Shown here: positions 25,301 to 37,478 of the stretch, piece after piece | How positions within the stretch are numbered: the first letter of the stretch is position 1 | How the letters are laid out: each line of letters opens with the position of its first letter | Assembly: GCF_050948175.1 (NCBI RefSeq) | Contig: NC_135195.1 | Coordinates: forward strand, 4,616,001 to 4,680,000 | Source of the DNA: Xylocopa sonorina | Lineage: Eukaryota; Arthropoda; Insecta; Hymenoptera; Apidae | Direction of reading: 5' to 3' | DNA: 64,000 nt | Translations under genes and position numbers: made by a program | The notes under the pieces: generated by a model | Told to the model about the DNA's origin: nothing | The model's input: only the letters and a program-made list of their open reading frames with translations | Database searches by the model: none

Positions 25301-28189
25301 GTAGGTACGTTTTATGTGGAATTAATGTCAACTAAATGTCACTTCAACCCCTTACGCTCCAACGTTGACGGTGCCTGATAGGGCGTTCAGATGATCAATA
25401 CGTATCGTCAATGTTTCAGAGTTCTCAATATTACTGTACGCGACAACTCTCAGCTGATTAATATATATCATTAATAATAGCGAGAGCCTTGAAACATCAA
25501 TCGTTTGAACGTTCCATGCAGGTGAGTATCTACTTGCGGTGTATCTTCGTATCATATCACCGTTGTGAAGGTGAACATGTCGATCAATTGATGAAGATGC
25601 GTTGCATCGTTGCGTATCAAAATGCGTTGGTCTTACTGAGAGAGCAAGGTCTTATTCTAAGACAAACAGTGGTCCAACACTTGTCGTTCACATCGACTCG
25701 CGACAGTGATATTGGGATGCGCGATTAGCTGGGAATTCATGTTTACAGGCATACTTAACAATATCGCCATGCCACGGATGATCGACTCGATGATCCTCAC
25801 TAATCAAGTTAGAACCCAGTTTGCATAGCGTCTACAATAGTTGGGTTTAAGTAAAATTGAAGCTTGTTTAATCTTGTTACAGCCTCGTCCGCACGAAACA
25901 GGCGGGAAGTACGGGAACAGCGTGATAGTGAGGAAATACAAAACAGGCTCAGTGATACCGGTCCGCGTGGAGTTAACCGCGAACCATCACGGTTACTTCG
26001 AGTTTCGTACGTGCGCGATGACCTACAAGGGCAAGGAAGTCGACCAGGCATGTTTGGACCAGCATCTACTGCGTTCGAATAACGGATCGATCAGATATTA
26101 TCCAGGACCGGGGAATAAGATTTTCGAGGCTCTTTACAAATTGCCGGACGACCTGACCTGTGCTCAATGCGTCTTTCAATGGAGATACGTGGCTGGGAAT
26201 AATTGGGGCAACTGTGAAAACGGGACAGGTATTGTAAATAAAGCGTTTTGTTCAACGCTCACTCGTCGAGACAAAATTGCGCGCACGACCCATCTACCCC
26301 TCAATTCGTTCCACGACTCCCTCGAAAATACCAAATATGTACCGCTGCTTTTTCTTTAAAGCGATGAGAGATAATACCGTACCTGAGAGCCAGACCAGTG
26401 GTGGCTCGTGAATAGGCACTGTGGAACTACAGCACTCGTTATTTCCATTTGATATTATCGATAACATTTAATGTAATGAGCCCTTTTTTCTTTAATTTTT
26501 TCTTTGGACTTGTACAATATATAAGCTTAATCTCAATAGATGTCTTCTAATTTATGAAAAACATGCAAAGATCTTTGTATGGAACTGTGCAGCATCCCCA
26601 CTAATTTTAATCACGAGCAACTACTGATTCAGATCAATCAAAATTCGTTACTTTTTAGTAAAGTAAAAATAGGATAATGATTACATTACTTTTAACTAAA
26701 TAAACTCAAGTCTATCTTTCTTTTCTGAGAAGTGCAAACACGTACACCGTCTTATAAAGTAAAGGGAGAGAGTACTAAAGTAGCGTAATTCCATTTTTGA
26801 AAATTCTCTGATGCAGAATTGCTAGTCTATGCCTCTAGACGAGCCAACTCGGTCACGATTTTTTCAGCGGTACGTATTTCTGTTCCACTTAACTTCGGGA
26901 CCGCGTTTTGTTCCAGTCAGCGGGCCGGATGGATGCTCGAGAGGCACCGTTTTGCAACAAAAGCCTCGACCTCGCGTAGACACCGAGGAGAGATTGTTCT
27001 TGGGTGGATGTTGGTGAAATGGTGGCGGAGAGATTGAATTTTGGGGGATATGCAGGGAAAAGTTTGTCGAACGAAACGTTCGTATGCGAGGGGATGAGAA
27101 CGAGCCAGCTACGATCGAAATGTTAATTGCGCGATGACATTGTATCATACTTACACCATAGGAGAGAATAGTAATTTGTACTTCAAAAGTTATTATTTGT
27201 GCGAAAGGATATCGTTATGGGCACTTTGTACAAGTTATTTCTCTTTTTTCAAGAAATATAGGTGTAGCTGATTCATGCAATGTCGAAACTAAATACCCCC
27301 TTACTACATAATTAATATAATATTAATATTCCATCAAAGCACAGATGGAAAGTTATAAGTTTTTGTACGTAATAAGTATTACACAATTAGCACATGTATG
27401 GTGTAATTGCTTCATAATTATTAGTATTCAATGAGGTTTATCTTTGAGCAATCCCCTTATTATTTTCAGGTCATATGTATGACAAATATTATTGCAAATT
27501 CATTAACAGAATGAGAAATGAATTATGGGCTCTTACCTTGAAGTCGTCTTTCTCGAAAACGACGCGTCGAACATAATTCTCTTCTTGTTAATTTCCGTTC
27601 TATTTTAGCTGTTAGAATATCTGCATAAATTTTTTCTATCGATGCTTGTCGAATACCCTGCATATCCGCCGAAAACTAGGAAAGAGTTCACCTTTTTAGA
27701 GGTCATTATTTTAAAATGTTGCTGCCAGCAATTTACTTTGGAATACGCAAATAAATATACTTTTCTCCGCTGTATGTCATTGTATCGAATACAAATTATA
27801 ATTGATTAATACCTATGTCCACAGGAGCCGTAGGCTGTGGTCCGCAAGAAGAATTCCGTTCTTGCGCTGATATTACCATCGGAGACGACGTGGAGCCTCT
27901 TCCGCCTGCAGAGCCGCCGACGAAATCGGTTCCAGGTGAAAAATCACCGACAGAACCGACACTGGTGCCGCAGTCGAGCGGGCCGTATTGGTTACTCAGT
28001 GTTATTATTGCTGGTACGTGCCTGCTGGTTGTGCTGGCAGCTATGGCGTTGCTTTATTCTTATTACTATCACTCTGGCCGGGCCAAAAAATGGCTTATGA
28101 CGAGACGGCTGCTGACACCTGACAGCCCACCTGTCGCTCCACCGAGGCATAAAAAACACAACACGTCCAATGCACCAATGCAATTGTAG
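22301..28189 (+). CDS. membrane-anchored AA15-family lytic polysaccharide monooxygenase (copper enzyme), 3 exons
   Basis: Coding exons are 22301-22534, 25883-26228 and 27825-28189, with phases 0 and 1, giving 945 nt and 314 aa. A splice acceptor ending at 22276 precedes the ATG, so at least one 5' non-coding exon lies upstream. Residues 1-22 are a signal peptide ending QVSA; cleavage would expose His23, the N-terminal ligand of the LPMO histidine brace. The second brace His is probably His113 in the ANHHGYFEF motif. Cysteine-rich motifs typical of AA15 follow: CYCGGF, CGICGDAWDT, CAQCVFQWRY and CGPQEEFRSCADI. After a Pro-rich linker (about 216-247) comes one transmembrane helix (about 250-271) and a basic cytoplasmic tail. 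AA15 enzymes oxidatively cleave chitin or cellulose; the substrate here is not readable from sequence. The exon 1 donor could alternatively lie 3 nt earlier (CCG|gtggta), removing one Val. Confidence 0.93.
22535..25882 (+). other. LPMO intron 1
   Basis: A 3.3-kb intron bounded by gtaaga and ttgttacag. I see no nested gene, repeat array or RNA gene inside it. Confidence 0.8.
26229..27824 (+). other. LPMO intron 2
   Basis: A 1.6-kb intron bounded by gtattg and tgtccacag. The overlapping ORFs at 26819-27148 on both strands have no recognisable content. Confidence 0.8.
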
Positions 28190-28591
28190 AGAGACATTTT
28201 GTATTTGAACGTAGGGTGACCAGGTGTTCAAAAGACAAGAATCAAACCGATTCTTTGACTGTACTTTTGTAAATGCTATTTCTCGATCCTTTTTACAGCA
28301 TTTTTAAATATATACATAGTTTAATAGGATATAAATATATATATAAGATATATAAAGGGAGTATTTTGATTAAGAACTAGAGAAATGGTCACCCTGATTT
28401 GTTGTTATATTGTATTTTGTGATACAACTTCCCTCACTTGTCCATTCACTTGCGATTAGTTCGGACGATAAAAAGTAGTGAATAGTCTTCAATAACGCTG
28501 TGATGTATGTCATGATGAGAGGGAAGTTGTTTGCGTTTTGCGTTCACACTTTGCACATACATTTTCATCTTGTATATATAAACTGCCTTAC

Positions 28592-28597
28592 ATTAAA
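28592..28597 (+). terminator. candidate poly(A) signal of the LPMO gene (ATTAAA)
   Basis: ATTAAA lies about 400 bp after the LPMO stop and 5 bp from the opposed SART3 signal. The assignment is by position only. Confidence 0.4.
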
Positions 28598-28601
28598 CGT
28601 A

Positions 28602-28607
28602 TTTATT
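28602..28607 (-). terminator. candidate poly(A) signal of SART3 (AATAAA on the minus strand)
   Basis: TTTATT on the plus strand reads AATAAA on the minus strand, about 215 bp past the SART3 stop. The two convergent genes would therefore end within a few tens of bases of each other and could have overlapping 3' ends. Confidence 0.45.
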
Positions 28608-28820
28608 TTCTAAGAACTTTTTTAGTTCTCAGTTTCCCTATCTCTTCCTTTTTTTTCTAATATAGTTGTTTTAAATATGTATATATATATATGTATAAAT
28701 CGTGCTTTAGGAAATATACAAAAACGTTCTTAACGTTGTTACTTTTCTGATATACACAGATTTTAAAGTTCATCGTTTAAGACGAACAAGGGTTCAAAGA
28801 ATTAATGACGTCGTAGCGAA

Positions 28821-31800
28821 TTATTTTTTATTCAGTAACATATTCCTAAAGTCCTGATTGCTCATTTTCTGAGGAGCCTCATTGCCAGGCACACTTGCAC
28901 TGCCGTTAGTAGCTGCGACTTTAACGGTACGAGGTACCATGGATAATAATGTTTTGGGCATACCAAATGTAGTTCTGCTTACGGTAGTACCGCCTAGAGA
29001 CTTGATCAGAGGTGCATCCTCGGTCGTCGGTACTTTCTTACGTTCAGGTGGTTGGCTTATAGCTACATTAATTATTTTGTCGTCAATTTTCATCCCATCA
29101 GTGGCCAACAGTGCTTTCGCGGCACTATCCTCGTCTTTGAATTCTACGTAAGCCAATCCTTTAGAGTGACCGTTACGGTAAGTAACTATGCGGACTTCCT
29201 TCAACGCTCCGTGAACCTTGAAGATTTCTTCGAGCTCTTCCTTCGTTGTCGTTACCGGAAGTCCTATTAGTTGTGCAACAATAAATACATATTTACATGT
29301 TTTAATTATGGACTTACCACTTTTCAAGACTAATTAAAACGTAATAATTATAAAGATTTTATAAATTTACGTCGATACATTTATGCGAATTTCGAATTCA
29401 TTATCGCGAATATATTCGTAAGAAAAGTCTTCTCAGGAGAAGAATAAAGATAAATTTAAATATTACATACCTTTGATGAAAAGTTTATTCTTTTCAAGAA
29501 AAGAACTATATTTGAAGCCGGACCCTCGTGTTCTATTTGGATCGCACCGTGAAACAAACATGGGTCGCCCTCTTACAGTAGTTCTATCTAACTGCAGTGC
29601 CTTTTCAACTGCTTCCTATAAGGAGTTGTCTCTTTAGTTAAAAGTTTAACATTTAGATTGTTAATAACTTTCAACTTTTAATTTAAAAAATAATGATTCG
29701 TACCGGACTACTGAGTTGTACGTAACAATAGCCTTTACTACGTCCTTTGTAATCTCGTATCATTTTGAACATTGTGATCGGTCCAGCCGGTTCTAAAGCA
29801 CTTTGAACTTCTTCTTCGGTTGAAGAGTAGTCCAAATTACTTACGAAAACAGTAATTTTGTCGTCTATGCTGGGCAGATGGTCTACTTCCATTTTTTCAT
29901 TTTCTGGCCCTTTAAAACCAGGTGGGGGAGCAACTTTTAATTTTTGCTTTTCAACATCAGCATCGATTTTCTTTTCGAGGTGCAGACGGTTCTCTTTTAT
30001 TTTTGGTTTCGAATGTGTATCAACTGTTGGAATTTTTGTCGGGGAAACTCCTAAATTTTTCCACTTGCCAGTCTCCTCTTGTTTTCTCTTATGAGATTTT
30101 TTGTTTTGCGATTGTAGTGAGTCATGATTAGAAATTTGTTGTGCTTTCTGTCTCTCTTCAGTAACCTTGTCCAATTTCTCTTTCGTTCGTGTTTCGCAAA
30201 ATTCCATTTGTTCCAATGTCCCTTCGTCCCGTTCAAAGTCTAACCACGAAGTTGCGATACTCTCTGGCCAGTCCTTTACCGACGTTAAAGCTTTCTGGAA
30301 TAATTTTCTTAAATGCTTCGTGTCCCCATAACATCTATAAATAAATAGTTTCATACTGTGAATCTTCACATTCTCTTAACTTTGTAAAAAATAATAGGAA
30401 CTTACTTTTCTAACGAAATGTACTCCAACCAATAAGATGCCGTCGTAGAATGTCCGTGTGACAAAATATCGGCCCATAGCAATCTAGCTTTTTCCATGTT
30501 ACTGGCGTGTATAGCTTCAGTTCTTGCCCAATATTGTAATAGGATACAATTAGGATCGCCTTCCAGGCCAAACGATTTTGCCAAGTGCTCACAAGCTCTA
30601 TTAAAAGTATTACGTAGTACTTCTAGTTGCTTTTCCTCCTCGGTAGAGAACCGATCAATTTTTCTTCGCAAATATTCCAAATACGTAATCCATAAATTTC
30701 TATAATCGTCCGCGGTAGAAAAGCCAGCCGTCAAAGCATTTTCGAATAACGTTTGAACTTCTAATATTGGTTTCCCCCATTTTTCAACTGATCTTATCCA
30801 CTTCTGCCATATCGTTGCACACCACGGAACATTTCTCGAAGCCCTCTGATATACTTGAGCCAATACAGATTCAATTTTGATATTCTCTTCCAAATATGTA
30901 AGATAATCTAGCCAAATTGACATTTCTAAACTAAGATCAGTGATCGCCCTTTCATATAAAACAGTGACACGTCCTGGGTCCCCATTCTGTTTCTCATGCG
31001 CTAGATATATTTTGTATCCATCGAGAAGTTCATTTTCAACTTGGGCGGAAACAATCTTTTCTTCATAAGGTAAACGGGCATTGAGATTTGCAAGTGCCCT
31101 CTCATATCCTCCACTAACGATCTTATCATCTATAACAGCGTCTGCACCATCCTCCTGGCGCCATGTTTTATATTCTTCGTATGTCTTTTCCATATCCAAG
31201 AGAGGACAAGCTAATTGTCTCTTAAATAAGTTTCCAATACGTTCCAAGTGTTCTTTCTTTTCAGCTTGATTTGAAGAATTAATCTAAACATTTATAATGT
31301 AGATATAATCATATCTAATAACTAACTCTTCTCTTCTACACTTACCAATGCATATAGAACAACTTCAAACTCTCGAAATGCCTCCCATATTATTGCACCC
31401 TTAATAGTATGCAACCCAACAGCTGTTAATGCTCGTTCAAATAATAATCGAACATTCTTTGCAGCGTCTTTTTCTGTACCCATGTTACCAATGCTAAATT
31501 GCAAATATTCTAACCATACTTCCACAGCTGGAATAAAACATTTAATGTATCACATACTACTTGATAAATTAACTTGAAGAATAGAAATTCCAAATTAGTA
31601 CATGGATATTTATGCATTTTCGAGAAATCTAAACATGTAAAAATTAAAAGATGCACATAATATTCTCATGTACAGATGACGATTTGTTTCATATACAATC
31701 AAATAAATAAATGTTCGTTCATATTTTTCTCTATTCGCTATCTTCAAATAATTATTAATACTCATATAAACAACCTAGTTATCGTGCAAGAAATACAACA

Positions 31801-32236
31801 TACAGAGGTAATCTTTAACAGCTCGCTCGCACAGTTTCACGACTTCTGCTTTCTGTTCCGGCGTGACAGCTAATTTAATTTCGTCGTGCATCCAGGACAG
31901 CCATAGTTCAGGGCTCAGGGGATATTTGGAGCTCATGTTTTCCCTGGCAACGCGTAGTCGTTCCAATTCACCCATCTTTTGCAATTTGGTAATCAGGGCT
32001 ACGTGGCTGGCATAATCGTATGGATTCTGAGCGAGGGAGGTTTCCAAAACTTTGACCTCCGCCTCGTCGACGTCTTCCTCGTCGTCCTCTTCGTCTTGAT
32101 CATCGTCAGGCTCGTCATCCATGTTTTCCTCGATTTCATTTTCGATTACCTCCAATTCGCCTTTCTTGTTGCCCCTCGAGTTCCCACGTAGGTTATTTTC
32201 ACTGCACTCCTCGTTCTCCACGTCCATTTCCTCCAT
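28821..32236 (-). CDS. SART3: SART3 / Rnp4F-type U4/U6 snRNP recycling factor, 6 exons
   Basis: Exons in transcript order: 32236-31804, 31527-31346, 31283-30406, 30334-29704, 29615-29471, 29263-28821. They total 2712 nt and 903 aa, close to the roughly 940-960 aa of fly and human orthologues. An acidic N-terminus rich in Asp/Glu is followed by HAT (half-a-TPR) repeats over about residues 85-560, with helices such as PEVWLEY-like and WLDYLTYLEE. A basic linker comes next, then RRM1 (about 657-733, KITVFVSNLDY and SKGYCYVQL) and RRM2 (about 750-832, KLFIKGLPV and SKGLAYVEF). The protein ends in the conserved LSm-contact peptide (KMSNQDFRNMLLNKK). The family reanneals U4 with U6 snRNA during spliceosome recycling in the nucleus. 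All junctions use GT-AG and phases agree across every intron. It is convergent with the LPMO gene. Confidence 0.96.
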
Positions 32237-32470
32237 TTTGATGTGGAATACAGAAGGAAAATGATTGATCCTACTTTTCTACGTACATTAACAGCAATAC
32301 GTATCTGCGTGCAAAAACTCTGCGAAAGGACACACTGCACGGTGACTGTGTTTAAACGTCGAAGGTTATGTTTGTATGTTTTTGCGCGAGCTCTGCCGCG
32401 CGGCGACTGACAGGAGCATGCGTACGCGTGACGAAGAGCGGTGCGTCGATTTAAATTCAATATTACGGAC
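32237..32470 (-). promoter_or_regulatory. SART3 5' region / probable core promoter
   Basis: About 230 bp upstream of the SART3 ATG are CpG-richer than the flanks and contain no obvious TATA box. This fits a housekeeping promoter. No opposing coding exon starts here. Confidence 0.35.
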
Positions 32471-35400
32471 GAAACAAGTACGATGTATTAAATTAATATT
32501 ATTATAGTGAAGAAAGGATAACGAACGAAAGGAATATTATTATTTTACTAACTGAACATTTTACTTAAAAATAGAAACACGCATTTTAGAAAAGAATCAA
32601 TCGCACGTACGTACAGCAAATTTATTTAAACTTTCCACGAAACTTTCTCAACTTATAATTCCTTTCTACCTAATAATCGTTACTTATGTATTTTCCAATC
32701 CACACGCAGTAGAAACGCGAACGACCTACTATTTCTAAACAGTCGATTTACAACCAGAAATACAAACACGATTTGCCATTGACATTATCGAGGTACCCAA
32801 ACATCACGCCGCTCCTTTCTATCCCAGTTCTACGAGATTTAAAATCCTGGACGACGCGTTAAGAATTGATCCTCGATCGAGGCGAATCCTCATTAATGAT
32901 TTCACGTTAATAATGAATAGAATTACGATAATAGTCGTGTGATTGGGTATTCGACGATGATACTTCCAGAAACCGGACAGAAGAAACGGAAGTTCGACAA
33001 GTGTTCCAGGAATCGCTTGAATCACTGCAAGCGGACACTTCTCAGATATGTTCACAAACATGCTACGACTTCGCGGGTGAGTCTCGAAGATACATAATCA
33101 TTTACGGACAATATATCCTCGACAGCATCGGTGACGGTATTTACTTAGAGCTTGGCTACGAAGATTCCACTTAGGTGATATCTGTTTTGCGTGAAGTAAC
33201 GTTTTCCATTCAGTGCGAATGTTGTACGGACATTTCAACGGGAATTAATGGTAGAAATGATCGAGTGAGTATTCCTGAAGAATTTTATTTTTTTTTCATT
33301 CCACATGATCTATTTTGGTGGAGCTATACGATCGATTCGATAAAATTCGATGCAATGCAGTGTTTAATTGAAATCAACTCTGCACATTTGTGTAAAGTTA
33401 TGTGTCTTTTAGTAGAAAATAAAAGAGAAAGTTATTTGAAAAGACAAAAGATTGAAAATATGGAATGAAAAATATGTTAAGTATATTTTGCGATAACAAT
33501 AAGTCTTGATTTCGTACGCGATCACATTTTAAGGTAGACCTTTCCGAATTGTTGGTAAAATTTGTAAGGTAAAGGCGTATTTTTCGTAGCGATGGATTGT
33601 CAAACGATTAAAGGAGCTACGAAAGGTAGAATTTTTTCCAGACAATTGTCGTTTCACTCGCAATCGGTGAACTAAGCGGTATGCGTAAAGAATATTAAAA
33701 GAAATCGATTAAAATGCGAGGAATGCGTGTTAAACGTTGGAAGGAAATCTAACTTTGGCTGTTGTTTCGCGTTGACGAAGAATTGTTGCCAATCTCGTGT
33801 CGCAATGGAAACAATTTCCATATGATCGCATATTACATTATATTTTTCATACTGTAAAAGAAAACGTGGAACCAGAAATTAAAATTGTGTAACGAGTAAG
33901 AAATTAGTCATTTTCGAGAAATATTGGGATGTTTAATATACTTAAATAAAGACTGAGTACCTTTCCTGATTGTCACGAACAGCTGATAAGTCTCTAGAGA
34001 TTCAATTGCAATTTGTAATAAAAAAAAAATTATGATACAAAATTATTATAGCGTAATAAGTTTAATATTTAAGCGAAAATAATTCTAGTGTTACTTTAGA
34101 AATTCTTAATGTATGTATATAAATGTTAATAAAAGGAAGAGGAATTCTTAACGCTTATTTTCGTTATTAATATTGGTTAACTATGCCTGGAGTTTTGATG
34201 AAAAATTCCGCAGCTTCCAGTAGATCGCGATACTGGTTTCTTCAAGTTGCAATCACTTTTAATGTTTGCAAATTATCACGATTTTAAAATTCCCCGGATT
34301 ACAGGAATAGTCATTTTAATTGTACTGCAGAATGATCATTAATTAGTTAAACTACGCGTATGGTTATTGTACAGAATACTACCACAACGTAGATAATTTT
34401 GTAAACTATTTAAATCAATTTTGATTAATTTTCAATAATTTAAACTAGCCATCTAATCAATGGAAAGCATAATCAGGATTACGTTTCTATCGATGTTAGC
34501 TGTTCCACGCGTCTTTACTGTAATGTTGTCATAATGTTTTTTAATGAGACTTGTGGTTCTTCTTGTTGAGATACAGGTTTTTATGCAATCATTAATTATA
34601 GATACGTATTCCTGTCATATCAAACAGAATTAAATTAACAGTAATAATCGAATTGTTCTCTCTTTCTATAGAAAACAATAATGTTTGCGTTTGTAATATA
34701 TACAACTACATTAGAAATGCTATTTTAAATATATAGTATACAATCACGATGTAATTTCATGATTGAATATAAATAGTATAATTTCGTTTACTTTGTAAAA
34801 GTGTTATAAATAATATAAACTATAATATACAGTGTTTCAATGAAATTTATGATTGTATAATAAAATGTTATGGTATTAAGAAACGAGATTACACGTTAGA
34901 TGTGCATTTAGTCAAATAAGAGCAACAAAGGAACGTGAACGGAATTTAAGAAAACGACAACCACGAGATTGAAGAGCACAATAAGTCAAGAGGGAATCAA
35001 GTTTTGAACACAAGCACAGGATTCGGTACTGGGGTGGAGAGTGCGTGAAAGCAGCATACAAGCACCCTTAAATATACTCATGTCTGTCAAAAGACCGGTC
35101 CATAGACCCTAAGGTACTGAAATAAAAGTAAATCTACAGGGCTGCTCAAAATCACTGCGTTCATCGGGCGTATCAACGAAGAGATCATTACCAACGCGAT
35201 AAATTTGAGAAATAAACGTGCAACAAGTGTTTAATTGTCGAATGACGTACCGCAGCAATCGACGATTGATGAGACAATCGATCAATCAGCTACTATGTCA
35301 AACAGAAAATTCAACAGAACTGTCAATGTAGATTCGTTCTACCTACTTAAAATTCCAAATAAATTAAACTGGAAAATCAAGTATCGTCTTTAATCGCCTT

Positions 35401-37271
35401 CGTGTAAATATTTCACGTGGTAAACGTTCGAGGGACCAAAGGAAACCATGATTTTACGACTACTTCGTTAATCAACCTTGGACACCCTGTAAAAACGAGC
35501 AAGATACTCGTGTCGCAGAACATTTCATCCCTTACGTGAAGACCAAAATTTCGTCAAGGATAGAAGGTTCGAAGAGCAGCGAATTAAAAGCCATATAGAA
35601 CCGCAGAGAAAGATAAGAAATTTATCATTTATTTCGTAGGAATCGTGTCGTGACGGCTTCAAAAGAGTTTCCTCGACTAAAATGACTCATGGGAATCAGG
35701 CCCAGAGGGAGGGTCAAGCAGACTTTTTTCTTCATCCTGCATTCTCTGCGGACAGAGACGGCCAAACGATGGTACAATCGGGGATGTCCCACTACCATCT
35801 GCGCGAGGATAAACGAAAGCGCCGCGAAGCGGACGCCAAGAGTTTCCGGCGGGGTTTTACCAACTCGCTGGTTGGTCGAGTTCGCGTTCGAAAAGGTGGC
35901 TGATAAGCGGCTCAGATTGTGTTCGACTGATTTCGCATTAACGCGGAGTTTCTTAATACAAAAAGGACTAGCTGGCCCTCGTGTGCCACCAGAAGCCACC
36001 TCCGTTTAGGACTCTGACGCGAGACAGGATTCATTGGGATTGGGTGCGAATAACAATGACGTGTGCAGTGCATTTTGGAATTGTTTGAAACTTGAAGAAT
36101 TGTCCAACGTTTTTGTACATTTGACAATGCCTTCTTTTCGTTCGTAGGATACGGTGACTCGTGTAATTAAGTCGAGAGCGTAGTTCTGTATTTTGGATGT
36201 TTCCTCTTGGTTTGGAGGATTTATAGACTTGATGGAACTGTGACTGGTTTGGTGTTGTGAATGTGGATATTCTGATTAATTCGAGCTTAGAGCAACCGCA
36301 AGTTTCAAAGCTTTAAAGTTAGTATTCTTCTGTATTTTTTAGGGGAAAATGTGTTCTAATTAAACCTAAAATTCTAACACTACCCTTTCTTTTGTACAAC
36401 CTCCTAATTAATCGTTTTAGTAGTGTCTACTAAATGCAATTAAATTGCTTTTCTTTCATAAGCTATTATTTCATTTCTTATTATGATTTGGAAATTGAAG
36501 AGGTTTACGTGTTATAATTTAAATTTAAAAAAGAAATATAAAGTTAAGGGAGGTGAAAATGTACTGCCACCTTTTCCTCTGCTTTCATTTAGCGCAATAT
36601 TAGATGCTCGAGGAAGTCGATGATTTCCGTGGGTTTTCCTTTGCCATTGCGATAACCGCACGCTGGACCATGACTTTTGATCTCTGGCAGAAGTTATTTC
36701 TTGCACATGTAAACATCGTGCAATTTTTGTTTAAAGCTTCTAGGTTTTCCTTAGTACATCTTTAATTCAAACTCTGCACAGTAATATCGTGGATCATGTA
36801 CGCTAAATGTGTACACTATTACTTAAGATGCACGTTAAAAATAAGTTAACGAGCGCACGTATTACTTGCTGTATATTTGCATATGAATAATGACTGATAA
36901 ACGTTGATTTGATAGATTTTCGCGATTTTCTTCAACTTTCTACATCACTACGACGTGTAGCATTTTGCAACGAAGTTATTGGTCTGCAAGGTTATCGCTC
37001 GCTGAAGTAGACATTACCTAATTTTTATTGAAATATTCATCATTTTTCCTCGACGCTTTCTTAAGATGAAACAGACAAATCGAGCGCAGTCTTCGCCAAG
37101 AACAAAATAGAATAAGCACGCTGTTTGCTCCGTTCGATTACCACCTCTACTCTTGGTTGGCTCTCGTCAAATTTTTATTGCAAGAACGTTAGCTGAACGA
37201 TCATTTTAATTTCTTTATTGCCAAAGTGTAGATAAACTTGCTTCAAAAAATAATTAATTTACTAATAATTA
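32471..37271. other. intergenic region between SART3 and the gd array
   Basis: No exon recognised. A GC-rich island at about 35.63-36.02 kb has long overlapping ORFs on both strands (124 aa minus, 106 aa plus). These match no family I know and probably reflect composition. The part from 34.3 to 34.9 kb is very AT-rich. Confidence 0.5.
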
Positions 37272-37291
37272 GAAATAACTCGAGTGTAAAC
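37272..37291 (+). promoter_or_regulatory. upstream motif shared by gd1 and gd3
   Basis: gaaataactcgagtgtaaac lies 188 bp before the gd1 ATG. A near-identical gaaataattcgagtggaaac lies at 49751-49770, 87 bp before the gd3 ATG. An Initiator-like ctcagtg follows at about 37302. Retention between paralogues in otherwise diverged upstream DNA suggests a functional element. Confidence 0.5.
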
Positions 37292-37478
37292 ACAAGCAGC
37301 TGCTCAGTGAACCTCTCTTTTTACGTATAAGTGTTAAATAAAATGTTATAATTCGATTAAAAAAAATAGTTCAATTTTGAAACAGTTAAGTTCGCTGATG
37401 AAGAGGTCGAATAACGTTATCTGAATCGTTAACAAGTTTTTCAATAATAAAATATTTGGTGTTCTACAGAATTTCAGG

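Noticed and set aside
35625..36009. Overlapping ORFs of 124 aa (minus) and 106 aa (plus)
   Set aside because: They overlap on opposite strands in a GC-rich island where stop codons are rare. Neither resembles a known protein.
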